DNA from: Rhodococcus sp. NBC_00297
GTDB taxonomy: Bacteria; Actinomycetota; Actinomycetes; Mycobacteriales; Mycobacteriaceae
Length of the DNA: 64,000 nt
Reading direction: 5' to 3'
Assembly: GCF_036173065.1 (NCBI RefSeq)
Contig: NZ_CP108041.1
Location: 3,661,001-3,725,000 of the forward strand
Position numbers and translations under genes: made by a program. Positions 33,647-42,640 of this stretch are shown one piece after another. Each line of letters starts with the position of its first letter. Within the stretch, counting starts at the first letter, position 1. The notes below the pieces were generated by a model, which worked only from the letters and a program-made list of their open reading frames with translations, was not told the origin of the DNA and ran no database searches.

Positions 33647-34909
33647 TCAGGAGGGGTTCTGCTGCTTGTGGTTCCGACGGTCGACACGTGCTGCAACCCC
33701 CGCTGCGACGACGGCCGCGCACATCGCCACCACGACCGCGAGTACCGAGCGGGAACCCACGGTCCCGGGGTCGAGAACGAGAATCGGGTCGGCACCAACC
33801 GTCCATCCGAACTCGTACGGACGGTCCGGAGGAGCGGACAGTGTGACGACGGCGAGCATGGTCGGGATCAGCAGGCCCACGGAAGTGATCGTCGGATCGG
33901 ACGGTCGGGACGACAGTAGCGAATAGACGATGGCAGCAGGCAGGACCACGGCATACCCGACGGTGGACACGAGGCCGTACGGGAACAGAGCCGACGCGCA
34001 GACGAGCGCGAGGATGCAGCAGCCCACCGGAGTGGAGGGTGCCCACCGCGCTGCGAGGGCGCCGACGGTGAAGCCGGCGATCGCGAGGAGAACGAGCCAC
34101 CACGCGTTCCACACCATTCCTCCGACGAAGGTGCAGGCCACGGCAAGCCCTGCGCACAAGAATGCACCGCTGTCCGCGGAACCGATGGCTGCCCCGACGA
34201 TCACGACGACCGTCGCTGCCGCGGCCACTGTCCACTGACCGACGGACGCACTGTAGTCACCGAGGAGCGCGTACACGACCCACAGCAGACCGACCGCAGC
34301 GGCCATGCGCCAGTGCACAGTTCGGGGACCACGGGTCACGACGTGCGGCATCGAGATCGTGCTCGCGAGTAGCACTGCGGTCACCACGAGCACCGGGATC
34401 GGCACGACCGGCTCGGGGAAGAATGCGTCGCCCGGCAGACTCACCGACCATCGGAAGTGGTCCGGATACTGCTGCGCAACGAGTGGGGAGAAGCGGTAGG
34501 CCGATGCGGCTCCGAGAGCCAGAGCGACGAATGCGGTGCGACTGGTGTGGGCCAGAGTCACCGCCGTGACGAGGATCAGTCCGGATCCGACACCGGCCAC
34601 AGTCACGGACCACGCCGTGGAGATGTCGACCGCCGCCGGCGTCGCCAGGACGGCGGTGCCCGCCGCGCCGACACCGGTGATCAAGCCCCGCCGCGAGTGA
34701 GTGAACGCCACACGGACAGCCGTCAATACCACCACGACTGCGACGACGCCGGCCCACGCGGGACTGAGGAACACAGAGCTGACAGGAGAGTCGCGCTCTG
34801 CCACCATCAGATCGGTGGGCGGGGTGGACATCACCGCGAGACACGCTGTGAAGGCGCCCGTTCCGGCGGCGGCGCTCGCCCGAGGGTCGTACTGTCGCCA
34901 CTGCACGGC
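33647..34909 (-). CDS. Polytopic membrane protein, about 10 helices
   Basis: 420 residues from GTG 34909; the open frame goes to 34933 and neither start has a good ribosome binding site. At least ten hydrophobic segments, for example AWAGVVAVVVVLTAVRVAF, SGLILVTAVTLAH, PVVPIPVLVVTAVLLAST, MAAAVGLLWVVYALLGD and the last SVLAVVVAMCAAVVAAGVAARVD. No transporter signature recognised. Convergent with aztA, so not obviously part of zinc import. Probably a mycolata-type conserved membrane protein. Confidence 0.65.
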   Translation of the reverse strand, partial: AVQWRQYDPRASAAAGTGAFTACLAVMSTPPTDLMVAERDSPVSSVFLSPAWAGVVAVVVVLTAVRVAFTHSRRGLITGVGAAGTAVLATPAAVDISTAWSVTVAGVGSGLILVTAVTLAHTSRTAFVALALGAASAYRFSPLVAQQYPDHFRWSVSLPGDAFFPEPVVPIPVLVVTAVLLASTISMPHVVTRGPRTVHWRMAAAVGLLWVVYALLGDYSASVGQWTVAAAATVVVIVGAAIGSADSGAFLCAGLAVACTFVGGMVWNAWWLVLLAIAGFTVGALAARWAPSTPVGCCILALVCASALFPYGLVSTVGYAVVLPAAIVYSLLSSRPSDPTITSVGLLIPTMLAVVTLSAPPDRPYEFGWTVGADPILVLDPGTVGSRSVLAVVVAMCAAVVAAGVAARVDRRNHKQQNPS

Positions 34910-34943
34910 GACCAAACTACCGCGGTGACACACGGAGGCAGCG

Positions 34944-35111
34944 ATGAGTACCGACCACGAGCAGCCGGACGACCCACGCGCCCACTGGCGCGTTCTGCCG
35001 CAGACGGTGTCACCGACAGACGACGGAGTGCAGACGCAGACGACGCAGGTCGATCTCGATGTGCCGCCGTCGTTCGATCCGATTCAGGGAATGGTGCGCA
35101 CGTACCGCTGA
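34944..35111 (+). CDS. Small hypothetical protein, 55 aa
   Basis: ATG 34944 is preceded by ACGGAGG, one of the best ribosome binding sites in the window. The product begins MSTDHEQPDDPRAHWRVLPQ and ends in GMVRTYR; polar, acidic, probably disordered. Divergent from the polytopic membrane protein gene and convergent with the dioxygenase-like gene. Function unknown. Confidence 0.6.
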   Translation: MSTDHEQPDDPRAHWRVLPQTVSPTDDGVQTQTTQVDLDVPPSFDPIQGMVRTYR

Positions 35112-35135
35112 CGACGGCCGCTGCCGCCGGCCGAC

Positions 35136-36122
35136 TCAGTCCCGGCGACCCACCACCGGGTTGAGCTCGGACTCCGCGAGTCCGCCGGGCTCGATGCCGG
35201 GGAGGAACTCGCGCCACGTGCCGCTGATCAGGGTCGGCGATTCCACGACACGGGTGCCGTCGGCGAAGTACGTGGTGGCGAGTGCTCGACGCGGCTGCGT
35301 CGTCCGGTTCGGGCCCGCGGTGTGGAAGCACAGCGCGGAATGGAACGACACGTCTCCCACCGCGAACGGCTCCGCTTCCACCGCGACGTCGCGCTGGAGG
35401 AAGCGTTGGGTGACGGCCTCGTCGTACGACGTGCCGACCTTGTCGAACTCCAGATCGGCGACCTCGTCCAACACGTCCCGGCCGCGGGCGAAGGACAGCG
35501 GACCCATCCGGCCCGGGATGGCCGACATCGGCATCCACGCGGTGACGGCGTCGGTGGTCTGCAGGGGGAAGTGTTCGGCGTCGTGATGCCACGGCGTGCG
35601 CCCGCAGCCGGGCTCTTTGGACAGCGCATTGTCGTGGTACAGGCGAACTCCGGGCACGTCGAGCAGTGCCGCAGCCAGACCGCCGATGCGGGGCGAGAGC
35701 GCCACGGTGCGCATCAGGTCGTCGTGGAGCCACATCTGCTCGAGCGCGGTGAATCGCCCGGCGACGTCGTCACCGTGCTCCGCGCGCAGCAACTCCTCGA
35801 GTCGCTCGGCGAGGCGGCGCACCACCGCCGGCGACAGCACTGCGGGCAGTCGCACGAAAGCCTGCCGTGCGAAGGCCTCGACGGAAGCGGGATCGAGGGC
35901 GTAGGGCTCGGCCAGCTCGCGCTCGATCTGCTCGTCCGTGGCGGCCTCGACATCGGGCAGGCCGGGACCCTCGACCAGTTCGGCGGGCGCCGCATCGTTC
36001 GCGGCCAGGGTGACGTACCAGTCCCACCAGTCCTGATCGTCGCCTGCCCAGTCCTGATCGATACCGCCGTCCCGGTTCTGTTCGGGCAGGCGATCATTGG
36101 TGGTCGAGTCGTTCAGAGCCAC
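35136..36122 (-). CDS. Phytanoyl-CoA dioxygenase-like Fe(II)/2-oxoglutarate enzyme
   Basis: 328 residues. GTG 36122 overlaps the end of the methyltransferase gene by 10 bases; no ATG is available. Signature: RLYHDNALSKEPG, the metal motif WHHDAEHFPLQT (His-x-Asp, about residues 178-185), TAWMPMSAIPGRMGPLSF, VSFHSALCFHTAGPNRT (distal His) and RRALATTYF (2-oxoglutarate Arg). PhyH-family enzymes hydroxylate or halogenate carbon in lipids and natural products. Overlap with a methyltransferase implies joint action on one substrate. Confidence 0.8.
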   Translation of the reverse strand: MALNDSTTNDRLPEQNRDGGIDQDWAGDDQDWWDWYVTLAANDAAPAELVEGPGLPDVEAATDEQIERELAEPYALDPASVEAFARQAFVRLPAVLSPAVVRRLAERLEELLRAEHGDDVAGRFTALEQMWLHDDLMRTVALSPRIGGLAAALLDVPGVRLYHDNALSKEPGCGRTPWHHDAEHFPLQTTDAVTAWMPMSAIPGRMGPLSFARGRDVLDEVADLEFDKVGTSYDEAVTQRFLQRDVAVEAEPFAVGDVSFHSALCFHTAGPNRTTQPRRALATTYFADGTRVVESPTLISGTWREFLPGIEPGGLAESELNPVVGRRD

Positions 36123-36925
36123 AGCAGCGCCGCCTCGTGCGAGAAGGTGTAGGAACCGGACGCGTCGCGGCAGGAGGCCAGGTACTCGCCCAGCACCGGA
36201 GCGGCTTCCATCTCCTCCAGCGACACCGAGTCGTCGAACGCGCAGCGCTGGAGAAAACCTTCGGCGATGCCACGGTCGGAGGTACCGGTCGTGTAGGTGA
36301 CGCGCTGATCGCCTACGTCCGCGCCGGCTTGTGTCAGTGCGTCGCGCACCTGCTCGGCGGTCGTGTACGGCGTCGCCTCGCGCACCCCGGCGCGGAAGGC
36401 GTCGTAGAACGCGAGGTAGTGCGAGGCCGCCGTGGCCTGTGCGATCAGGCCCAGGCCTCCGGGAGCCAGTGCGGCCACGAATCGTTCTGCCGCAGCGTCC
36501 AATTCGTCCGGCGGCAGTGCGTAGAGAGCGTGGGTGGCCCAGACGACGTCGTAGCCGGCGTGATCCGCGGGGAGGTCCTGCAGGGTCATCACCAGGTCGT
36601 GCCGGGCCGCGAACGGCGCTTCGAGCGCGCCGCGTGCCTCGGCGACGGAGAACGCGGACGGGTCGAGAAGGTCGTAGGCCAGCTCGGGAACCGCCGACAG
36701 GTCTGTGTAGCGGCGCAGCGCGGTGGGGAACTTTCCGCTGCCGCACGCCACGTCGAGCAGCGACCAGCCCTCGTGCGCGCGGTCGCTGAGGAGCGTCGGC
36801 CAGTCGGCGGCCAACGCCAGCTGCCGGTAGTCCTCGGTCGCGAGAGCGTAGAACGCCTCCATGCCCGTGCGACCGGCTTCGCTCCAGTGCTCGAGGCTGC
36901 GCTCTGCTGTGTCTCCACTGCTCAT
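36113..36925 (-). CDS. Class I SAM-dependent methyltransferase
   Basis: 270 residues; ATG 36925 follows a textbook AGGAGGAG. Motif I is LLDVACGSGKFPTAL (about residues 44-58), motif II YDLLDPSAFSVAEA, and the post-II strand AGYDVVWATHALYALPPDELDAAAERFVAALAPGGLGLI (about 110-150) is characteristic of the Rossmann methyltransferase fold. Substrate unknown. First gene of a two-gene reverse-strand unit with the dioxygenase. Divergent from a second methyltransferase 49 bases away. Confidence 0.8.
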   Translation of the reverse strand: MSSGDTAERSLEHWSEAGRTGMEAFYALATEDYRQLALAADWPTLLSDRAHEGWSLLDVACGSGKFPTALRRYTDLSAVPELAYDLLDPSAFSVAEARGALEAPFAARHDLVMTLQDLPADHAGYDVVWATHALYALPPDELDAAAERFVAALAPGGLGLIAQATAASHYLAFYDAFRAGVREATPYTTAEQVRDALTQAGADVGDQRVTYTTGTSDRGIAEGFLQRCAFDDSVSLEEMEAAPVLGEYLASCRDASGSYTFSHEAALLWL

Positions 36926-36973
36926 GTCACTCCTCCTGAAAGGAGCCGACCGCAACACACCGGATGAGGCGTC

Positions 36974-37855
36974 GTGATTGACTCGTATCTGATGTCCAAC
37001 ATAGCTGCGCCACCGCCCACCGAGCTCGCCGCAGTGCTTCTCGACGGTGTGCGCGCCGTGCGGCGGGGAGCTCCGGCCCTGGCCGGCCTCGAACCCGACT
37101 CCTACGCCCGCCTGCATTCCGCTTTCGAACTGCTCTCCGATCAGCGCGATCTGATCGCCGAGCACCTTGCCGGCAGGCTGGGTACCAGGGGGGACGGACC
37201 GATCTCGGTGCTGTCCGTGGGATGCGGTGACGGCGTGCTGGACGTCCGTCTCGCCGCCGGTCTGGTGTTGGCGGTGCCAGGGCGCCCCGTGCGGTACGTC
37301 GGAATCGATCCGTGGATCGGCAGTGTCGAGCGCTTCACCGCCACGATGGCCGCGCTGGGTGCCGACGAGCTGAGTGCCGACGGCCACGTGGCGTCGTTCG
37401 GTGACTCCCCGGTGGACGACGAGACCTTCGACGTCGTGATGTTCGTGCACTCGATGTACTACGTCGCCGATGTCGGGGCGACCCTGCGCGCTGCTCTCGC
37501 GCTGCTACGTCCCGGCGGCGAACTGTGGGTGGCCGTCGCACCGTCGGCCGAGCTGAACGCGCTGGTGGGAGTTCTCGCACCTCCGCTCGAGGGTCATCGA
37601 CAGTGGTTCAGCGGTGACGTCGGAGACGCCTTCGTCGACGCCGGGATCGTCGTCGACGACGTGGCCACTCTGCACGCGCTGGTCGATCTGGCGTCCGCGA
37701 GCGACGAGGTGCTCGACTTCGCGGTGCAGGCCAGGCTGACCCCCGATCTACAGGGCCCGGTGCGGGCCTACCTCGACGCGGTGTCGGTCCCCGGCGCGGA
37801 CGGAGGCCTTCGAGTGCCGCATCCGGTGGACGTGTTCACCGCGTCCCGTCACTGA
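36974..37855 (+). CDS. Class I methyltransferase, histamine-N-methyltransferase-like
   Basis: 293 residues from GTG 36974 (GAGG upstream); ATG 36992 is an alternative. Motif I LSVGCGDGVLDVRLA (about residues 77-91), IDPWIGSVERF, GDSPVDDETFDVVMFVHSMYYVADVGATLRAALALLRPGGELWVAVA. The SYARLHSAFELLSDQRDLI lead-in recalls histamine N-methyltransferase-like proteins. Methyl acceptor unknown; a small amine is a guess. Its end overlaps the convergent hydrolase gene by 20 bases. Confidence 0.75.
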   Translation: MIDSYLMSNIAAPPPTELAAVLLDGVRAVRRGAPALAGLEPDSYARLHSAFELLSDQRDLIAEHLAGRLGTRGDGPISVLSVGCGDGVLDVRLAAGLVLAVPGRPVRYVGIDPWIGSVERFTATMAALGADELSADGHVASFGDSPVDDETFDVVMFVHSMYYVADVGATLRAALALLRPGGELWVAVAPSAELNALVGVLAPPLEGHRQWFSGDVGDAFVDAGIVVDDVATLHALVDLASASDEVLDFAVQARLTPDLQGPVRAYLDAVSVPGADGGLRVPHPVDVFTASRH

Positions 37856-38690
37856 CCCCGTCCCGCAGTGCGTCGTCGATCGTCTCGCCCACGGCAGCCG
37901 CGCCCACGGCGGTCATGATCGTGCCGGCATGATCGAGGCCGTCCAGTGCTCTGACGGACGTCAGCTCGAGAGCGTCGATGTCCTGCGGCGAGTACATCGG
38001 CGGAGACCCTGCCCCGACGCTCCACTGCGCGTGCAGGAATCGGATCGGCACCGTCAGGTCGCGGAACCGCGAGTCACCGAAGAAGACGTCCGTGGCGTCC
38101 GCGACGACCGCATCGGTCGACAGCCGGATCGCACCGTCGGCCAGATCATGAGCGGCGTACTCCCGGAGGAGCGGATCGTCACGGTCCAGCAGCGGTAACG
38201 ACGTCGACACCAGGAAGTCGAGGTAGTCGTCGAGGTCGTCCCATCGCTGCCGCGTTCGCGCGATCCTGTCCTCGAACACGGCCGCGACGGTGTCTCGGGT
38301 GAGACCGGCAGGCGGTTCCACCGGCACGCCTCCGTCGACGAGAACGAGACTCTTCGCTCTGGACGGGAACCGGGCTGCGAATTCCACTGCGGCGAATGCA
38401 CCCATCGACATGCCGCACACGTGCACGGAGTCGAGTCCCAGGGCCTCGAGAACGGCGTCCAGATCGTCCGCGTGACGGGCGAGCGACGACGCGCCCGTGA
38501 CGTCGACGCTGTCACCGCGGCCGCGGAGGTCCGGCGCGACGAGCGTCAGGTGTGGCGCCTCCGCGTGCAGCCAGTTCCACAGCATGCGCTGGCTGGACAC
38601 CCCGTGGATCACGAGGATCGGATCGGAGCTGCCCGTGAGTGTCTCGACGGTGATGTGTCCGCCCGACACCGGTACTCGTTCGACGGTCAT
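37836..38690 (-). CDS. Alpha/beta hydrolase
   Basis: 284 residues from ATG 38690. Oxyanion motif PILVIHGVSS, APDLRGRGDS, nucleophile elbow VCGMSMGAFAAV (G-M-S-M-G, Ser about residue 94), SLVLVDGG, and the acid/His end LDGLDHAGTIM. Looks like an esterase or epoxide-hydrolase-type enzyme. It overlaps the convergent methyltransferase by 20 bases. An upstream extension of the frame to 38771 lacks family resemblance. Confidence 0.8.
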   Translation of the reverse strand: MTVERVPVSGGHITVETLTGSSDPILVIHGVSSQRMLWNWLHAEAPHLTLVAPDLRGRGDSVDVTGASSLARHADDLDAVLEALGLDSVHVCGMSMGAFAAVEFAARFPSRAKSLVLVDGGVPVEPPAGLTRDTVAAVFEDRIARTRQRWDDLDDYLDFLVSTSLPLLDRDDPLLREYAAHDLADGAIRLSTDAVVADATDVFFGDSRFRDLTVPIRFLHAQWSVGAGSPPMYSPQDIDALELTSVRALDGLDHAGTIMTAVGAAAVGETIDDALRDGVSDGTR

Positions 38691-38846
38691 GGTGCAGACA
38701 CTAGGAGGTCGGACCCCGTGATGACGGTGGAAGTACGTGCGCTGCACGTTTCGCTGTCCGATTCGGGTCACGGTTGTACCGTCGCAGAGTCACGAGGCCA
38801 CGAGGGACGCACCTCGACGGCCACACACCGTCGAAGAAGGGGCCTC

Positions 38847-40349
38847 ATGCCCGACACGTCACCGCGCAGGCACCACGAGATCGTCATCGTCGGCGGAGGC
38901 TTCTCCGGCCTGGGTACCGCTATCGCGCTCCGCAAGGCCGGTTTCGACGATCTTCTCATCGTCGACGACGGTGACGGTCCCGGCGGCACGTGGCAATGGA
39001 ACACCTATCCGGGCGTGGCGGTCGACATTCCGTCCTTCAGCTACCAGTTCTCGTTCGCTCAGCGATCCACCTGGTCGCGCAGCTACGCCCCCGGCCGCGA
39101 GTTGCGTGCCTACGCCGAGCAGATCGTCGACGAGTACGGCCTGGCGCCTCATCTGCAGTTCGGCACGCGCGTACACGGGGCCTCGTTCGATGCGCCGTCC
39201 GCGACGTGGTCGATCTCGACCAGCGCCGGCGACGTGACGGCACGCTGGTTGATCCACGCGGGCGGGCCGCTGAGCCAGCCCAAGCTCCCCGACATCGAGG
39301 GCATCGACACCTTCGAGGGCGCGACGATGCACACCAGCCGGTGGAACCACGAGGTCTCGCTGGCCGGTAAGCGGGTCGGCATCATCGGTACCGGCGCGAC
39401 GGCGGTGCAGGTGGTCCCGGAGATCGCACCGGAGGTGGACCATCTGACGGTGTTTCAACGCACGCCCATCTGGTGCCTGCCGAAGCCGGACTTCCCGCTC
39501 GGCCGAATGGGACGCGCGAGTCTCGAGACAGTCCCCGGAGTCCGGCAGATCGCCCGCCTGGCGAGCCAGGCGTTCGTCGAGGCGACGTTCCCGGTGCTGG
39601 CGCACTTTCACAAGTGGGTTCCCGCCACCGCGGCTCTCCAGGTCGCCGCGCGTCGGTACATCGCCGCACAGGTACACGATCCGGCCACACGGGACGCCCT
39701 GACTCCGACCTACGCGCTCGGGTGCAAACGGCCGAGTTTCCACAACTCGTATCTCTCGACGTTCAACCGGGACAACGTCTCTCTGCAGACGACGTCCATC
39801 GAGGCGATCACGCCCGGCGGCATCCGCACGAGCGACGGCGTGCAGCACGAGCTCGATGTGTTGGTCCTCGCCACCGGATTCAAGGTCACCGACAGGGACG
39901 CACTGCCGACGTATCCGCTCACCTCCGCCGACGGCACCGATCTGGCGGAGCACTGGGACGCCGAGAGGTTCCACACCTATCAGGGCGTCGCGACGGCGGG
40001 CTTTCCGAACTTCTTCACCGTCTTCGGCCCCTACGGATACAACGGCGCCTCGTTCTTCACCCTGGTCGAGAACAGTGCCGCGCACATCGTGCGTGTCCTG
40101 ACCGAGGCTCGTCGACGCCGGGCCACCTTCGCCGAGGTGACCTCGGCGGCGCAGGAGCAGTACATGAGCGCGATACTGGCACGTCGGTCGTGGCAGGTCT
40201 TCACCGATCCGACGTGTGCCGGCGCCAACAGCTACTACTTCACCGCGAACGGGGACGTGCCGTTCCGGGCGTCGACCACTCCCGAGGCGGCATGGCGCAG
40301 CCGCCGATTCCCCCTGGCCGACTACGCCTTCGGTGGACGGGCGGGCTGA
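38847..40349 (+). CDS. Baeyer-Villiger-like flavin monooxygenase
   Basis: 500 residues, ATG 38847 with AAGGGG upstream. FAD-binding IVIVGGGFSGLGTAIALRKAG (residues about 12-33), DGPGGTWQWNTYPGVAVDIPS, the Baeyer-Villiger fingerprint FEGATMHTSRW (about 153-163), the NADP-binding GIIGTGATAVQVVPEIA and VLATGF. These enzymes insert oxygen into ketones using NADPH and O2. The neighbours (hydrolase, SDR, enoyl-CoA hydratase) are a normal set for ketone or terpenoid breakdown: alcohol to ketone, to ester, to acid, to CoA route. Confidence 0.85.
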   Translation: MPDTSPRRHHEIVIVGGGFSGLGTAIALRKAGFDDLLIVDDGDGPGGTWQWNTYPGVAVDIPSFSYQFSFAQRSTWSRSYAPGRELRAYAEQIVDEYGLAPHLQFGTRVHGASFDAPSATWSISTSAGDVTARWLIHAGGPLSQPKLPDIEGIDTFEGATMHTSRWNHEVSLAGKRVGIIGTGATAVQVVPEIAPEVDHLTVFQRTPIWCLPKPDFPLGRMGRASLETVPGVRQIARLASQAFVEATFPVLAHFHKWVPATAALQVAARRYIAAQVHDPATRDALTPTYALGCKRPSFHNSYLSTFNRDNVSLQTTSIEAITPGGIRTSDGVQHELDVLVLATGFKVTDRDALPTYPLTSADGTDLAEHWDAERFHTYQGVATAGFPNFFTVFGPYGYNGASFFTLVENSAAHIVRVLTEARRRRATFAEVTSAAQEQYMSAILARRSWQVFTDPTCAGANSYYFTANGDVPFRASTTPEAAWRSRRFPLADYAFGGRAG

Positions 40350-40367
40350 TCGCCGCCGAGGTCGAAC

Positions 40368-41021
40368 TCAGCTCGCGCGCAGAGCCGCGACGACCGGCGC
40401 GAACATGGTGGTCTTGATCGCGCCGAGGGTGCCGCGGTCCTTGCCGGCAATGGGCGTGATCCGCTCGATCGCGGCACCGACGACCTCGTCGTCGGGGGCG
40501 ATGGCGTCGACGAGTCTCGCGGCCAGTGCGTCGTCGCCGCCGTAACGGTGCCCCGTGGTCATCGCGACGACGGCGTCCTGCGGTGACAGCTTCGCCTGGA
40601 TCAGCGCCGCCATGCCCGGGGTGAAAGGAATGTCGATGTCGACCTCGGGGAAGCAGTAGTAACCGCGATCGGCTCGCATGGTGCGGAAGTCGTGCGCCAG
40701 AGCGAACATCGCGCCGGCGCCGAAGGCATGGCCGTTGACGGCGGCGACGGTGGGGAGCGGGAACGTCAGGATGCGGGCGAACAGAGCGTGCACGCGGCCG
40801 ACGTACCAGTCGGCGCGCTCGCCGTTGGCCATGAGCCAGTCGAGGTCGAGTCCGTTGGAGTAGAACTTTCCGGTGCCGACGGTGACGAGTCCGCGGGCGT
40901 CGGCTTCGACCGTGTCGAGCTGGGCGCCGACGGTGTCGAGCCAGTCCGGGGAGAAGCGATTCTCGTCGTCCCCGAGGGTGAGGACGGCGATGCCGTCGCG
41001 GAGGTCGAGGGTGGCGGTCAT
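40368..41021 (-). CDS. Enoyl-CoA hydratase/isomerase family protein
   Basis: 217 residues from ATG 41021. Crotonase fold: IAVLTLGDDENRFSPDWLD, LVTVGTGKFYSNGLDLDWL (oxyanion-hole strand) and PTVAAVNGHAFGAGAMFALAHDFRTM (second oxyanion Gly, about residues 95-120), then YCFPEVDIDIPFTPGM. Glu of PEVD fits the catalytic acid position; the usual second Glu is not obvious, so isomerase activity (as in peroxisomal Eci-type) is as likely as hydration. ATG overlaps the TetR stop (ATGA), so both genes form an operon. Confidence 0.8.
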   Translation of the reverse strand: MTATLDLRDGIAVLTLGDDENRFSPDWLDTVGAQLDTVEADARGLVTVGTGKFYSNGLDLDWLMANGERADWYVGRVHALFARILTFPLPTVAAVNGHAFGAGAMFALAHDFRTMRADRGYYCFPEVDIDIPFTPGMAALIQAKLSPQDAVVAMTTGHRYGGDDALAARLVDAIAPDDEVVGAAIERITPIAGKDRGTLGAIKTTMFAPVVAALRAS

Positions 41022-41674
41022 GAGGAGGCCTTTCGTCTGGGCGGGGCGTGATCCGTGGTCGGTGGGGGCAGGGCGAGAATGCCGCGGACGGCGGCGGCGA
41101 GTCGTTCCCGGGCGGCGATGTCGGGTGATGTGGTGCCGCGCAGCAACAGTGCTGTCGGGAGCCCGACGACGCAGTCCTTGACGACGGCGACGCTCTCGCG
41201 ATCGGCGCGGTTCCACAGGGCTCGGGAGAGTTGGACGAGCAGTGCGGCCAGTGTCTCGTCGAGGGTGCGCAGGTCTGCGGCGACCTCGTCGGGCAGGTCG
41301 TCGGTGCCCAACAGCTCTCGCCGCGAGACAGTCATGAGAAACCGTGCTGCGACGGGTGATTCGGCAAGGAAGGCAGCCGGTGCGTCTGCGGCTGCCACGA
41401 CGGCCCGGACGGCGGAGTCACGTCCGGGTCGGTGCTCGAGTGCCGTGGTCACCGCATCGTTCTGCAGAGTGAGCATCCGACGTGCGTCACGGACCCACAC
41501 TCGTCCGAGGAGGCCCGCTCGTGACCCGAACGCGTGATAGATGGCGCCGTTGGAGATCGAGGTGCGCTCCGACATCGCGCGGATCGTGACGGCGGAGGCG
41601 CCGGAGTCGACCGCCAGCGACTCGGCGGCGTCCATCAGCGCGTCGAGGTCGTGGAGGCGGGGGCGAGGCACCAC
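41018..41674 (-). CDS. TetR-family regulator
   Basis: 218 residues. GTG 41674 or 41671. HTH: HDLDALMDAAESLAVDSGASAVTIRAMSERTSISNGAIYHAFGSRAGLLGRVW (about residues 6-58), the TetR DNA-binding helix 3 being NGAIYHAFGSR. The C-terminal part is a helical ligand pocket. Stop overlaps the enoyl-CoA hydratase start. A palindromic operator lies immediately upstream and a second copy stands before the SDR gene, so autoregulation and control of the SDR are expected. The start is so close to the operator that the mRNA may be leaderless. Confidence 0.85.
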   Translation of the reverse strand: MVPRPRLHDLDALMDAAESLAVDSGASAVTIRAMSERTSISNGAIYHAFGSRAGLLGRVWVRDARRMLTLQNDAVTTALEHRPGRDSAVRAVVAAADAPAAFLAESPVAARFLMTVSRRELLGTDDLPDEVAADLRTLDETLAALLVQLSRALWNRADRESVAVVKDCVVGLPTALLLRGTTSPDIAARERLAAAVRGILALPPPTTDHAPPRRKASS

Positions 41675-41678
41675 CGAA

Positions 41679-41704
41679 CCATACCAGAGCATGTGCTCTG
41701 TTAC
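41679..41704 (-). promoter_or_regulatory. TetR operator, copy 1
   Basis: CAGAGCA-TG-TGCTCTG on the forward strand (41685-41700) is a perfect 7-bp inverted repeat around a two-base centre. On the reverse strand it is followed by a TATGGT -10-like hexamer and then the regulator's GTG. Twenty of 26 aligned positions agree with 42641-42666. Confidence 0.75.
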
Positions 41705-41730
41705 GGCACGGTGGTCGCCGGCGGGCTGCC

Positions 41731-42582
41731 TCAGGCGGGTGGTCGGTAGCCCGGGGGATTGGGCTCGTCGACCCAGATGTCGACTGCGAGATCGCCTCCC
41801 GGCGTGCAGTCGTATGCCGACAGGTCGGTCACGCCCGACTCCAGCAGGACGTCCTCGCACAGCAGAGTCTGTCCCGTGTAGTCGCGGGCCGGTCTGCTCA
41901 GCACCGCGTACGCCGCGTCCGCGTAGATCTCGGGCTTCCGTGCCTCGCTCATCGCCTTGTCGCCGCCGAGCAGGTTCTGCACCGCGGCGGTCGCGATGAA
42001 CGTGCGAGGCCACAGCGTGTTCGATGCGATGCCGATCTCCCGCATCTCCTCCGCGATTCCCAGGGCGCACAACGTCATCCCGAACTTGGCCATCATGTAG
42101 GGGGTCGGCACGAGCCACCGTTGTTCGAGGCGCAAGGGCGGTGAGAGCGTGAGGACGTGCGGGTTGTCGCGGCCCTTCATGTGGGGCAGGCACGCCTGCG
42201 ACACGGCGTACGTCCCGCGCACCTGGATGCCGTTCATCAGATCGAACTGTTTGAGAGCAACCTCGTCGATGGATCCGAGGTTGATCGCCGAGGCGTTGTT
42301 GATGCAGATGTCGATGCCACCGAACTGCTCCACGGCGGCGCCGACGGCGGCCTGCACCGCCTCGCCGTCACGAACGTCTCCGACGATGGGCAGCGCCTGC
42401 CCGCCCGCCTCCTCGATCTCCGCGGCCGCGGTGTACACGGTCCCGTCGAGCTTGGGGTGGGGTTCGGCAGTCTTGGCCAGCAGCGCGATGGTGGCGCCGT
42501 CCGCTGCGAGGCGCTTCGCGATGGCCAGCCCGATGCCGCGGCTGGCCCCGGAGATGAACACGGTCTTACCCGAGAAAGTCAT
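41731..42582 (-). CDS. Short-chain dehydrogenase (HSDL2-like SDR)
   Basis: 283 residues from ATG 42582. NAD(P)-binding VFISGASRGIGLAIAKRLA (residues about 7-25), IVGDVRDGEAVQ, ICINNASAINLG, then the catalytic region, where the usual YxxxK reads YMMAKFGMT. The long insert after strand 2 (KTAEPHPKLDGTVYTAAAEIEEAGGQALPI) is the mark of hydroxysteroid-dehydrogenase-like protein 2 relatives, a clade active on lipids or short acyl substrates. Preceded by the second copy of the TetR operator, 59 bases upstream. Confidence 0.85.
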   Translation of the reverse strand: MTFSGKTVFISGASRGIGLAIAKRLAADGATIALLAKTAEPHPKLDGTVYTAAAEIEEAGGQALPIVGDVRDGEAVQAAVGAAVEQFGGIDICINNASAINLGSIDEVALKQFDLMNGIQVRGTYAVSQACLPHMKGRDNPHVLTLSPPLRLEQRWLVPTPYMMAKFGMTLCALGIAEEMREIGIASNTLWPRTFIATAAVQNLLGGDKAMSEARKPEIYADAAYAVLSRPARDYTGQTLLCEDVLLESGVTDLSAYDCTPGGDLAVDIWVDEPNPPGYRPPA

Positions 42583-42640
42583 GAGGCATCCGTCCTTCGT
42601 CGATGTCGCGGTGAACGGTGAGTACCGCGGACTCCTCGGA

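Noticed and set aside
38421..38846. N-terminal extension of the Baeyer-Villiger gene
   Set aside because: The open frame overlaps the hydrolase on the other strand; the FAD motif and a ribosome binding site place the start at 38847.
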